Below, one piece after another: positions 23,001 through 35,449 of a stretch of 64,000 nt of DNA (positions within the stretch are counted from its first letter, which is position 1; each line of letters opens with the position of its first letter). The translations under genes were made by a program, and so were the position numbers. The stretch lies in contig OZ023206.1 in NCBI GenBank assembly GCA_963995525.1, positions 7,754,919 to 7,818,918 on the forward strand, read 5' to 3'. Below the pieces are notes generated by a model. It was not told where the DNA came from, made no database searches, and saw only the letters and a list, made by a program, of their open reading frames with translations. Origin of the DNA: Escarpia spicata. Its lineage: Eukaryota > Annelida > Polychaeta > Sabellida > Siboglinidae.

Positions 23001-26000
23001 CCCTTGGAAGAAAACTAATCGAATTGAGAAAGCACATTTAAGATGAGCAGCATGCAGTAGTGACCTGTGTGGCAGCCTTCAGCTGTTGACACATCTGGCT
23101 GAAGTCAACGAGGTCAGCCTGTCCTTTGGTGCTGTCAACACTGTCCTCTCTGTTGACGTCCACAAACCTCTGTAAGTCCGAGTCAGTCGCGATCCTCGAA
23201 AGTCTCTTCTCACTCCAGTCTGTATAACCATGCACATAGGTTAGACCTTAATTCAACACACATTTTTATCATTAAAATGGCTACAAATGACCATCTTCTA
23301 CTTTGTAATTAGAAAAAAGTAACAGGAAAGTGTAGTTACTAAAAGTTTGCCAAAAGTTCTGTTAGAGTAACCAAGGATTCAGAAAGATTATTATTTACTG
23401 CACTTCTAAATTATGAATGTAACTGAATCCGGAAGCAACATACAAGCCATGATTAAAAGTTATTTACTTTTTCAGTGGGTAAATTGAGTGACCAGCCATT
23501 CTCCAGGGAACGCCTTGGTTTGTTGTTCCATAGGTGTGTGTAAGCTTGTGTAACATAAATTTACAAAACACAACAATGTAACGCTGGCCAAATGTCAACA
23601 CAAGACCATTAAACTAAATATACACAAAATAACGCTCCAATTTTGTTTAATATTTTGTTTGTTATCCAAGTGGAAAAAGTACAGGAAGCGATGACTCACT
23701 TCGTACCCATGGCAACAGAGACCTCCTGCGCCTCTCGTCCCCGCCTTCTTCTGCTGCAGTCGTCGACTTACTCTTCTTGATTTTCTAAAATATATAATTA
23801 TTATGACTGCAACACAATAATCAAGGACCATACGGTGGTAGGACATAGACACCGTAGGTTACTGGACAATCAGTTCATATCATATCTGCCAGATTTTTCA
23901 TGTCCAAAAATGTGTATGAAGATTTACACCAGGGTTAGTTTTCTTGTTTTAAGTCATTCCAACACAAACTTGACTTTTCATGGAAGCATCTTGCCAAGCT
24001 GCAATTATAGTGCAGACTATTTGTTCACTACATCCACCACTGTCTACGACCAGGTACTCAATTACTGAGGCAACGTGGAGTGTACAAAATTGGTCAGCTT
24101 CAAAGTAACAGCAGGAGCATTCAAACCACGATCCTTTCAACTGAGATGATAACAGAATGCTACAGCATCTGTCTGTGGGAAATATCAAAGTTTTGTATTC
24201 AAATCTGTACTCAAGTTCACATGATGTTTGGTTTCAAAACCTTTCTGTTTCAGAGAACATAATATTTGTATTTTCGGTTTCCCAACCCACTCAGTTAAAT
24301 AAACTTCTTATCATGTAACAAGGAAAATACATCATTTGTATGAAACAAAGTATAAATCTATGCAAAAAGGAAAAATAAACCTCACCTGTCAAAATAACAG
24401 AAATACATTGGTCTGAATACACTCTGTGTGACAACAACTTTGCAACAGTGAAAATTAGCTAAAAACTCCTCATAGACACTACCCAAATGCATAAACACCC
24501 CAAAATAACCACTCTCGGGAAATAACAAAAGAATGAAAATACGTGCTAACCCTACCCTGAAATTTGAGACCATATAACCTGGAAAAGAACTATTAGACGT
24601 GTGAGAAACAATGAGAAGACAAAGAGTGTGCTACCTTTCTGTCGTCCATCTTGTCCCCTGTCGTTCCTGCATCAGCCGTGTCACCCGAATATGGAAGCTC
24701 CTTGCCTTCCATTGCTGCTATGATGCACGCCTTGTACTGCTCTGACTTGAGGAAACGCACGTAACTGTCATGCTTCATCAGCTGGTAGATCTACAAGTTC
24801 ACAACACAGTCAATACGTTGTGCTTCATCAGCTGGTAGATCTACAAGTTCACAACACAGTCAATACGTTGTGCTTCATCAGCTGGTAGATCTACAAGTTC
24901 ACAACACAGTCAATACGTTGTGCTTCATCAGCTGGTAGATCTACAAGTTCACAACACAGTCAATACGTTGTGCTTCATCAGCTGTTAGATCTACAAGTTC
25001 ACAACACAGTCAATACGTTGTGCTTCATCAGCTGGTAGATCTACAAGTTCACAACACAGTCAATACGTTGTGCTTCATCAGCTGGTAGATCTACAAGTTC
25101 ACAACACAGTCAATACGTTGTGCTTCATCAGCTGGTAGATCTACAAGTTCACAACACAGTCAATACGTTGTGCTTCATCAGCTGGTAGATCTAAGTTCAC
25201 AAGGAAGTCAAGACATTGTGCTTCATGAACTGGTAGATCTAAAAGTTCACAAAATATATCAATATGTTGTGCTTCATCAATTGGTAAATGATCTAGATGT
25301 TCACAAGACAGTAAACTTATCTACAAGTTGATAAGACAGTCAACATGTTGTGAACAAATGACAAGTTCATGATTATTAACACACTAAAGATCAAAGCGAA
25401 TCCTTTTGCTGAACAGAGTAAAAGTGATCATTCTTTTATTGAACTTGTGACGGGGCTATGCCCTGTTTAATGCAATAAAATGCCATAATCTATGGAGGAT
25501 TAGACTACTCACACACAAATCTCAACATAAACAATCCGTATTCACGATGGTCTAAATAAATTAAGAATTCTAACAGTTGTTTTCAGATGACAGTCTACAG
25601 ACACCTTATAGTCATACCTGTCTCTGTGCGGCATCAAACAACTGTGGTGATGCCTCCTGAAGGCCGCGCTGTGTCTCCTGCTGGGCGAAACTGTCGACAT
25701 TCACCGGGTCCGACGCACTCGTTGCCAAGTGACAGGCAAATATCCACTGCGCCTCCTTCTGTCTCTGAAACACACCGCCATGTCCAATTAGTTGTACTAA
25801 GTACTATAGATAGATAGATAGGTGTGTTTACATTCCCAATATTGTACAACGTGTACTGTAGAATAGTAACACAAATAAAGCATACATACAAACCTATAGT
25901 GTAACTATCTAACACAAAAGATATGAAAATTAAGGTTGTTCAATACATATGGTGTAGTAGACTCCTATTAGGACTAACACATAGTCACTATCACAGGGGC

Positions 26001-29000
26001 CACCTTGTGGTTTGGGAAGTGTCTACCTTTTACATGTTTAGTTAGTTTTTGTATTCCACTGGCACATCATTGTTCAATCCTATTTTAGGTGCACATGTAT
26101 ATGTCGGTTCAATAACCGTGTTTATCGTAGTGCGTGTAGCTGAAGCTATACCACCGAGTACATCAGGTGAAGCTATACCACTGAGTACTTCAGGTAAAGC
26201 ACAATACTGGGCCAAAAAGGAGGATATGGACACCAAAAGCAAAAGTGAAAAAAGTGCTTAAAATAAATTAAAAACTGTCTTAGATGGTGGCCAAGATACA
26301 TCTACACCCAAAATTAAAGATGATAAGATCTCTTTATTCACTGTTACGTGGCACAATGCCAAGTGTACATAGTCAAAGTTCATATGTAAGTTACATGGTG
26401 TCTTTTAACTAAAATAAAATGACAATGTGAAACCCTTCAGAAATAAAAATTTGCTTGACTGATGTATGCTAGTACCTCATTAGAATCCACCCAAAACTTT
26501 TAAAATGTTAAGAATGATCAGAGCACTCTGGACGTGAAATGGTGGACACTGTAACTTATGTTATCCACCACATTGTCCACAACCATAATTTTTTTCAAAC
26601 AACAACAATCAAAATGCAGGATGTGTTTTTTGTGTCTCTTCTTTCTTCATGGGCCTAAGATACAGCACAAATGTTATCAACAGGAACTGTCCACAAAGCT
26701 GGTTATGGAGTAAATATAGCATAAGTTACAGGACACCAATCTGGCCCAGTATTGTGCGACTCCACACGACACTCGATGATGTACATAATAGTTTTGTCGT
26801 CATCGCATGTGCCATTTTCTAAGTGATAACCATAGTGATATAGTACAGTGTAATTCAATGTGTGAGATTATGAATAGCATAACGGGATGCCAGCACTGGA
26901 TGGAGCAAGTGGCCCACGTGTGTAATCATTACCACAAAATCACATACAAATTAATTATAGCAGTGGTCGCCGCGGCTGTTGGATCTGGCCAGTTCTGATG
27001 CTCAACTACAAGAGGCCACGCTCACGCAGCCCTTACTACACACATAATTCAGTCCGCGCTAAATAAGACATATTTAATATCACTGGAACAACAAGATAAT
27101 GGTCTTTACAATGGTATAAAGTTTTTAAAAGTATTCCTTTATTTAACGAACTTATCGTTTGTGATTTAGCGATGATGCGTGCCAAAAATGTCATGCCGAC
27201 GGCACTCCGCGATGGTATGGTTTTCGCAAAAACAGGTCACGGCAAATTGAAAACTCACACTTGTAAACCTACTTGGATCGTCATGAGATCTATTCAACCA
27301 ATTAGAAGACGTGTGTCTTCACTGCAGGTCTACGTTGCATGAAGTTTCTGCAGTAAACCTAACGATAGTTATGTCAAATTATTGTGTAAACATGATTTTT
27401 TATAATGTTATCGCCTAAAATTGAAGTTCGTATATATATATGCACCTACGTGTCAGTTTCACACTTATCAGATGATATATGTTATGTGACATTTGAAAAA
27501 GGTTTACAAGTGCGGAAATCATTTTGTGCGACCTAGTTGCGTGGTTTTCAAGAACGCCACTGCAGACGGTGACGCTGTGCTAAAAATAGACTAGCCGCTT
27601 GGTAACATCCGCATGTCACTGGATATCGTTGCGCTGGTAGTCCGTTAGGTAGATTTGGCACCTAGCTGTCATGCAGGCGAACCATATTCACAGTATGCTG
27701 GCTACACTTAATAATTTATTTTAATCTTGAAATTCAGAAACCTGTATTCCAACCTTACTCTGTTACAATAAAATTTGAGTTGTTGGTGCAATTATTCATT
27801 ACTCTGGGTTTTTAAATGCATGTATCTCTCATGATGCAATTCATATGGCTAAGTATAACTAGTATAGACATTAATTATGCAAAGTGGGAATTAAGTGACA
27901 TCTAATTATAGTAATTAAACTCTTTGTAGTACTATGATAAGAAGTACTAAATGTAAAATGATAATGCTTTTGAAAAATTGTATAACACAAATGGGGATAC
28001 CACATTTACTATGTCCGCCATTTTAAAAAATGATAATTACATAATCAATTTTGCAAATTATGGCAACTAAGTGAGTTTTATTGAAAACGTTTGTGTTGTA
28101 CTATTTTATTATGCCTCAAATGTTAATGATGTGTACACAAATATGTACAAAAAAATTGGGACTACATTTAATGTCCATTTTATTTTATGCAAATTACGCC
28201 ACTAATTATTCAAATTGTGGTATTTAATTGATACTAATGGAACAGTTTATGTTGTACTATTGTAAAATGTCATTACAAAGTTAATTACATGCCATTTTGT
28301 AATAATTATGCTAATGATGCACCAATTTTGCAAAATGTTGGTATTGAAATGAGCTATAATGAAACACTTTCTAAAACCCTGTAAATATACACTAAGCAAT
28401 TAATGACATGACGTGAATTGCATTTGTTACAGTCTAGGATCAAATATGTCGGGCACATTATGCTAATCATGAAATATGCAAATTACGTCGACAAAAATGC
28501 AAGAAATTAATTCCTCATGTGAAAATAAATGACAAAAATTTTAAAATAGGGGTACACCCTTGAAATATTGTGATCCTATTCTTTCTGTGTTATTTTTCAT
28601 GCTCACCGTTCCAACGAAAACCCCTGGGGCAGTAACCTTTCCAACTTAATAACTTTGTCAGTTGTCCGATTTTCAGGAAATCAAAAACATTTATTTCAGA
28701 AGAAGCTCCTTATATGCATAACAAAACTTGTTTAGGTCATAGGTAATGCAGTTTTTGTTTTTCATGTGAAAATCTATATATAGTCTAAACTATTCTAATT
28801 TGCATAACTTGTGTCTGACAAAAAGTTGGTTTAAAACAGTTAACTGGGAGGTAAATATGCCATTCCACTTTTAGTCGAAGATCTATAGGAAAATATAACT
28901 GAGAAGTTCCTTGCGGTCCGGTCCCACTGGTGATTTATTCTACGCTGAACTAGAAGCAGTGTGAAGTACAACAAGATGCCCACCTGTTCGTCATCTTGTA

Positions 29001-32000
29001 TCAGCTTGTAGTGTTGACATCGATTCCAGAAGTTGATATTCTCTTCACTGAATTCTTTCTTTAGAAAGTCCTGCAACAATTTTAAACGTGAGAAAAATTA
29101 TGCCATTATACACAACATCAGTGGATTATACCGAGTGTATTGTTCGCCTGAAAAACAGTTACTGCCAGTGTTGAAAGTTCTAGAGCTGATAACAATGACG
29201 ACGTGTCATTGTCAGATGGTCCTTGTATCATCACATCGGTTGGTTATCATTACAGTGTAACACACATAAAATTAAGTTCCCCTTGCATGTGCCATGTAAA
29301 TATTTTACTCCAACCAAATTATAAATTAGAGATAAATGTAAAAATGGGCCAAGAGGCCCTCGAGTCCTTTGGACTATATTGTGAGTTTGTAATTATTAAT
29401 TAAATGTTTTTTACTGAAACATAGTTACAGATCATTAAGGGTTATGATGGAAGTAAAATGTTGTCATATTTAGTGGAGACTATATGCATGCCAGTGAAGA
29501 TACACCTGGAAAAAAAATATTCAAGTAGACCGTTTTGTGAAGATTGTATATATATAATATAGTTAATGTGTTATTAAAAATACTGTAGATGAGCTGCAAC
29601 TTCGTATGTAGCACAGTTAAAGGTTATTTAAGAAAATGTGCACACATTTTTTGTTCTCATTTTGCCCCTACCACCCTCCCCCAGAATGGAAAGAAGAAAG
29701 AGATGAACTATGATAAAACTTTATTTGTTCACAAAGTTCGTTCACATATACATAGCACGCATATTGACTTAAAACATCTCAATAATATTCCTTATAATTT
29801 TGGCTAAATATGCTTTAACCTTTTCGAGTATACCCAAGTTATTTTATTTTAAATATTATTTTATATCTAAGTTATTTTATTTTAATCATAGATCATATCT
29901 TTATATGCAATTGATAATTATATTTATTGCTGTTTAAAAATTTATCAGGTTCTGTTACTGTTAGCGCAGTAGGGATTCTCATTACACATTAGTTACAGCC
30001 TACACGGAGGCATTCTGTTTGACACTGGGACAATGGCAGGCACTGCTCACAGCATAATCTCTGACACCAGGCCGCTCCACTCAGCCACCCCAGTTATCAA
30101 AGTCCACTATCCAGTTATAAATAGAGATCAGTGGTAAAGACTGCTGCAGGAGGCTTACAGCAGTGTGGAAATAGTAGGAAAATTTTGCATTTTGGGGGGC
30201 CTGAGGTGCCCTTAGAGTGATTCAATTAAATACAAATGTCTTGTGTATAGTGATACTACCGCATGAAATGTCTATGCAAAATCACGGAAAAAGTTACTGA
30301 AGAGTTTTTGAAAAAAATAGGTAAAATGTGAAAATTTACCAGTTTCGGTGGTCCTGGTTGGTTCTATGGGGCCCTAAGAATGATTCAATCAAACATAGAT
30401 TTCTCTTGCATAGTGACAGTACCCCAAGATATGTCAATGCAAAATTTAAAAACAAGTTGCTCAACGGTGTCTGAAATATGGCAGCTAATGGCGGACGCAG
30501 TGATGGCAAAAGTCTTCGGCCCAAAGGACTAAAAATTATCTTTAAAGGGATTCTTTGTAAGTTCATATACATTCGAGGTGTACCATATCAAAACATATTA
30601 ATTTCCCATAAGTACTTTCGCTGCTACTTGTGTATTGCATGTTTATGCATAATTTGGGTGTTATCTGCACAAAAAGCCGATAAACAATTGTGTTTACGCG
30701 AATCATTTTGAGCTTATTGCCACGTGGATGATTAATTCTGCAGCCCGAGTATAATGAATATCATGCACCGTTGACATCACACACACAGCTAACATGTCTG
30801 ATTCCAAGGTGAGTTGATTCATGCAATGGCATTGAAAATAAGCAATTTGTAAACATATGTATATTGACAGCTATTTTTATAAGTGTAGGAAGCGTATGCA
30901 TTGTTTATTTATGAAGTTGTACCTCACTTCGAGTTTCAAATGAATGTGTGCATCTCATAGCTTTGTGTATTAAAATGCATAGCAGTGCTATTAATAGGAC
31001 AATATGTTAACTGACACAGTAGTGAAGAAGATGTCTGACTTTGTTCTGTCACATTAGTTCTGTGTGGCTTCTACTGGGAATATGTACATCAAGTGCTATG
31101 TTTCAAGAATCAAATGGATTTTTGTGCAATTGAACGATTTGTGCATCCAAATGTACATCATCCCGTCATTATGTTGCAAAGTAGGAGTACATAATAAAAT
31201 GTATGCTTTCTTATGCTCATCATGTTTGGATTGTGTTCTACAGCATATTCTTCAATGTGTTAAGTGAACTATACTGGGAGTAGTGTGTAAAAAGGTTTCG
31301 ATAAAGTTGTTTTTACAATAATTTTGAAAATTCATAATATAAATGTTTCACAACATTCAAAATGTTTTAGGGATCTTCTTGAGCTAAATACACCAATGAA
31401 AACTGAAAACAGTGTTTCAAAATATGCGTTATTTTAAAAGTTTTGTAATTTTATACCTTTATTTCCATCATACAATGGCCATTTTATTTGTTATCGAAAC
31501 AGGAGTTCAACAGATACAAATTCAATATATTTTATTCTAAATGATGGGCAGAACAAATAATTATTGCACTCCCAGTACAAAATAAAAGATGTTTTTACAC
31601 TGATGCAATATATTTTAATATTTTGTTGACAATAATGTTATGCTCTTTATAGATCTACATCTTTCAAACTAAAATTAAACCTTACGTAGACAGAAAAGTA
31701 CATAACCACCTATCTTATTTTAATACTGTAAATTACTTTAGTGATGTATAATGTATTTATACTGCTTATGGAAATAGCAGTTGGATTTATGGTCCAAATA
31801 AAATGGTTTCATTATTGAATGTTTCTCGGCTTCAGTAAGTTTCTGTTATCTAAACGTTTCATTAAAACCAAACTTTAAAATGTATAGCCAAATGTACCTA
31901 GTGAAAAAGTAACATGATAGTACCATAGTTTTTATATTCCAACAAAAACAATGCCAATCATTCAATATGACATCGTCATCGGCGGCTTTGTGCATGGAGA

Positions 32001-35000
32001 GGTGATGTTTTTTCTTTTAAATCAATCCATCTGTCATGAACTGTCGCTATGTTCATTCTCCATTTATACCATATATTTTCCTTCTTTTCTTTGCTGAATT
32101 TGTGACATAAACACCAGCTGGTCCACGTTTCATTTTAATAATTTTATCGGTCACGACTCATTCACATGGCGGTGGCTAATCCATATACACACATGTTGAT
32201 GATGTACTTCTTACATCTATTAACTTGGCGTAGCTAATCGAAACCTGATGGACAGTCCTGAATATTCATAAGCATGCCTTATGCGGATCGTGAAGGTGGG
32301 CCCAAAGTAGAAAGTATTTTTTTGATATATTGTCAGGGTCATTAGTGATTAATAAAACATAATTCTAATGAAATAAAGGCATAGAATTACATGAAATAAT
32401 CATATTAACAGAATTACCTAATAATTGCGTACAGTACAAAGAGATTAAAATTCATGTTTCATTAAAACACATTTTGCTGAAGATGTTCACCATGGGCACT
32501 GTCATCTTTGACTAGGAAACAAATGGAGGTAATCACACCTGACTGGTCAAAATATCTTTACTACCAGATGTTTGTTGAAAACAGCCAAATCCTCAGAAAA
32601 TGTCTGTGGACCCCCACATTTGAGTAGAGTGGGAGTCCCATGAAAAAATGAGGCCTGGCAATAGTAATACTCACAGTGAAGGCTGCCAATCCACTCTTGG
32701 CCGAAAGCAAGTTGTCGAAGTTAACGGCCCAGCTAGCGGCGCACCCTGCTGGTGGGCCGACATACGGTTGTGCACCTCCCGGCTTAGAGTTCTCAGAGGC
32801 AGTGGCTGATTCCGGCTGCATCGAAGTCTTGGCTGATGACTGCAAAAATAACAGTAAAATTATCATAATTTTTTTTTACACCAATAGTTGGTCATTCGTT
32901 TTTATAAAATTTCAAAAATGCTCTCCAGCTGATAGTTTAGTATGACAATCATGAACAGTTCATTTTTGAAACATCAACAATGATATTTTGTAGCTACTAT
33001 TTTTGTGTTAAACTTTGACACATTAATTTAATGATCTATTATGTAAACACCTATACAATTACTATTTATATTCAAACTAAGCACTTGTAATGTAATATGT
33101 TCAAACATATAACTTATTACTGGTTATGAATTAATTATGATGAGACAGAATATTTTATGATAAAATAACTCATCTCCTTCTCATGGATTATGACATGCAG
33201 TCTGTGAATTTAAATGAAAACTGCATAGCTAAGCATACTGTTACTGATTATTTCCCACCATCCATCTGACAAACCTGTTTATTGACTAGATTGGCGTTGT
33301 TCACAAACTGTCGAGATCGGCACGATCGAGGGAGTGTTGTCGATGCCACCGACGTGTCACTCCTGCCGGTGGTGAAACTGTCGCCTGGGTCAGACTCGTA
33401 GTCCACGGCCTCAGCCACTTCCCAGTGGTCATCGGTCAAGAACGGTGGCGTCGACTTCGGCCGGCTGAACTTAGCAATGCGTGGCTGCGGAGTACTGACC
33501 ATGACCATACCCGGGGGTTGTCTGGTGGTGTGAGGGGCATCTTCTTGTGGTGTCTTCTTCAGCATTCCCCGGGGAAGTTTAGCAGGCAGAGGGGGAGGCT
33601 GCATTGGTGCGCTCTGAAACTTGGTGCTAGGCGGCTGGAAGCGTTCCGCGTCCGTATGAAATGGGTATCTAGATACAGGTAATGCTTTCTGCACTGCCAC
33701 CTGTATGTGGTTCGTGGAACGCTGCGCCTCGGTCGGTCGTGGTCGCTTCGAGTGTGGCTGAACGTGAGTGTCGGGTCGGTTGCGTTGAACATGGCTACCA
33801 CCGCTGTGGTACGAATCGCTGCAAGTGTAGAAAACGTGTGAGTTCTCAGTGGGTGTATCACAAGTACTTGTTGCAAGACTAACACGGACTGCATCCTTCG
33901 CACTAGAACAGGAATACTTTGTCGACTGATACGATGAATTATTCTGAACGGGTTCGGATTTTGCCGTGTCTGTCTCGACTGGCATTTCAACAACACAAAC
34001 TTTGTTACTGTTCACGGTGGCTTCCTTTCTGACACCCACACCGCTGTCACTAGTGCTGCTATTGCTTAGGTACCTGTTGGCTGATGCTCCCGGGTCTTCT
34101 GACAGTTCCATCTGCGCCATGTCTGCGTCATCCAATGGGTTGTCTAGGTTACAACACAGTCTCGACACCGTCTGCAGTATCAACGTCGTCGACGGCGGAA
34201 ACTCTGCACAGCAATGTGTCGTTGGATTCATCGTGCACTGGATCTTAAAACTGGCTGCCTTCTGAATGTGCGTCGAATGTCGGTTTAATTGGGGGTCTAT
34301 TGAGAACACATGACATGAACTGCCCAGTAGGGTGCTGCTCTGCATACCATCCCTGTCAGCGTTGGTTCTGTGCAGCGTCATCAAGCCAAAGAAGCGTTTA
34401 TCATCCGGACACATGCCGCAAGACACAATGTTATCGGCAGGGTAATGAGCAATCGTTTTGCCGAGTGCATTCAGAAGATGAACGCCGCCACCGTTGACAT
34501 GCATCAATACAGACGTGTGCATCTTTTGTTCAATACGTAACCGCCGCACAGCCCCTTTCAGCGACTGTGTCCGCCAAGTCGGGGGTCTGGAAAGTGCAGG
34601 CATCTCAATTGATCCAACGTACCCGACCATGGCACGGATGGTGTTCAACGGCGACCCGTTCTCCTGATGCCGCCGACCGAGGGGAGGTCTCTGTATTTTA
34701 CTTGAGGTGTGAACTGGAACAAACGCATCCTGCGATGATCGTAGACTCGTTATCGATGCGGTTGCAACGCGAGGTCCGTTGTCCACCTGCCTACTGCTCT
34801 GAGGAATGCCGAGTCGTGTCTCACGGGTAATGATGGTATGTTTTGGCCGTGACTGCTGCTGTTGTTGCACCTGCTGTTGTTGTTGCTGACCTCTGTACTT
34901 CAACGGAACTGCTGGCGGTCCCAAGCGATGTTCAATCTGCTCCACTCTCTGCCAGTGAGACCGTAAGTCCTGTGCTTCACTGACATCCGCCATCTCTGGG

Positions 35001-35449
35001 TGAAGACCCCCAAGTCTATTGTACCTGTCTGTCAAAACCCCACCTGGCTCCAGATCAGCACTATCCCCATACTTGTGATCCTTCCTCCCCTGTATCCGCC
35101 TGCCGCGCCGGTTCGGATACTTCGACTTTGGTCGGATCTGGAAGTCTTCCTCAGAAGAATCAGAGCTGTTATAGTTCTCAGCAATCTCCAAGGTGAGACT
35201 CTCCAAGGAGGAGCCAATCAGACGCACCACGTCATCATGTGATGCATTGGACACGTTCAGACCATTGACGACCATTAAGTAATCACCAGTCTTGAGACCA
35301 GCGCAGTCAGCTGGACTGCCAGTGACAATACAGCTGAGCACACACGGCTGCTGTCCGGAGATGGTGAAGCCGTAGCCAGCACGACTCCGCAGCAGCTCTA
35401 TCAACCTCATGGCGTGTGGTTGTTTCTTTCTACGGCGGTGGTGCTGCAT
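12998..35449 (-). CDS. RGS12: Regulator of G-protein signalling 12 (RGS12)
   Basis: Thirteen coding exons in transcript order: 35449-33275, 32839-32675, 29070-28984, 25764-25618, 24790-24635, 23784-23700, 23219-23065, 22681-22502, 22019-21825, 21327-21237, 20881-20691, 15023-14849 and 14067-12998. Phases agree throughout, giving 4,872 nt and 1,623 aa (human 1,447). Domains: PDZ about 14-92 (GYGFTISG, GLKTGDYLMVVNG), polyQ-rich stretch 188-199, PTB about 273-435 (MVGYVGSIEMP), RGS about 764-884 (DFLKKEFSEENINFWNRC; LMKHDSYVRFLKSEQYKAC), two Ras-binding domains about 1000-1140, and GoLoco about 1268-1290 (FLELLSRVQGRQLDDQRG). In the family, RGS speeds GTP hydrolysis on Gi/o alpha, GoLoco holds Gi alpha-GDP, and the RBDs bind Ras/Raf. 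An in-frame TAG lies just before the ATG. An acceptor directly upstream of the start implies a separate 5' UTR exon. Confidence 0.95.
15655..20493. repeat. Large minisatellite, 42-bp unit, about 115 copies
   Basis: About 4.84 kb of head-to-tail units in RGS12 intron 11. The unit is GTGGAGACAGTTGGTGGAGA followed by CAGCAGTGTAAGAAAGAGGGGA, with frequent A/T/G swaps at fixed positions, so variants can be typed. The unit itself contains a 10-bp internal duplication (GTGGAGACAG). Because 42 is a multiple of 3 and two - strand frames lack stops, it creates ORFs of over 1,000 codons that are artefacts. Confidence 0.98.
21466..21680. mobile_element. TIR-bounded MITE, copy 2
   Basis: Same termini as the 12633 element: begins GGGATCATCTCAGAAGG and ends CATTCTGAGATGATCCCC, with inner arms GACAGAATTACTTTCG and TAGCTTTGTTTGATATCAGAC. 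It lies in RGS12 intron 9. Confidence 0.8.
23965..24190 (-). mobile_element. Degenerate tRNA-derived SINE (family A)
   Basis: Shares the body words CCACCACTGTCTACGACCAG and CAGGTACTCAATTACTGAG with the 7.2, 35.6 and 45.2-kb copies. The tRNA-like B box is reduced to GGTTTGAATGC on the - strand. It lies in RGS12 intron 5. Confidence 0.6.
24781..25280 (-). repeat. RGS12: 50-bp array duplicating the RGS12 exon 5 acceptor
   Basis: Nine almost identical 50-bp units at 24781, 24831, 24881 and so on to 25181, then two or three diverged ones. On the transcript strand each unit reads GAACTTGTAGATCTACCAGC and then TGATGAAGCA: the acceptor AG plus the first 20 bases of exon 5 (codons for IYQLMK). The first unit includes the real exon start at 24790; the rest lie upstream in intron 4. 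After the copied part the decoy frame soon meets a stop. Confidence 0.95.
25765..28983 (-). other. RGS12 intron 3, no gene seen
   Basis: AT-rich sequence with no recognisable gene or mobile element. A short in-frame duplication near 26140-26205 (GAAGCTATACCACCGAGTAC against GAAGCTATACCACTGAGTAC) is the only local repeat I noticed. Confidence 0.4.
29071..32674 (-). other. RGS12 intron 2, mostly featureless
   Basis: AT-rich. The only structure seen is a diverged tandem duplication at about 30190-30480, in which GGCCTGAGGTGCCCTTAGAG-type sequence recurs about 170 bases later as GGGGCCCTAAGAATGATTCA. No gene or RNA recognised. Confidence 0.4.
33275..35449 (-). CDS. RGS12: RGS12 first coding exon: PDZ and PTB domains
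   Basis: A 725-codon exon carrying the whole N-terminal half. PDZ is near residues 14-92, a Ser/Glu-rich linker contains polyQ, and the PTB domain is about 273-435 with the landmarks YVGSIEMP, RRLRIEQKM, CPDDKRFFGL and SCHVFSIDP. These match the order in vertebrate RGS12. The donor is CAG|GTTTGT, read in phase 0 into exon 2. Confidence 0.95.

Noticed and set aside
24781..25280. CRISPR-like appearance of regularly spaced 50-bp units
   Set aside because: No variable spacers between repeats; the whole unit is repeated, and the setting is an animal intron. The same applies to the 48-bp array at 46.6-47.2 kb.
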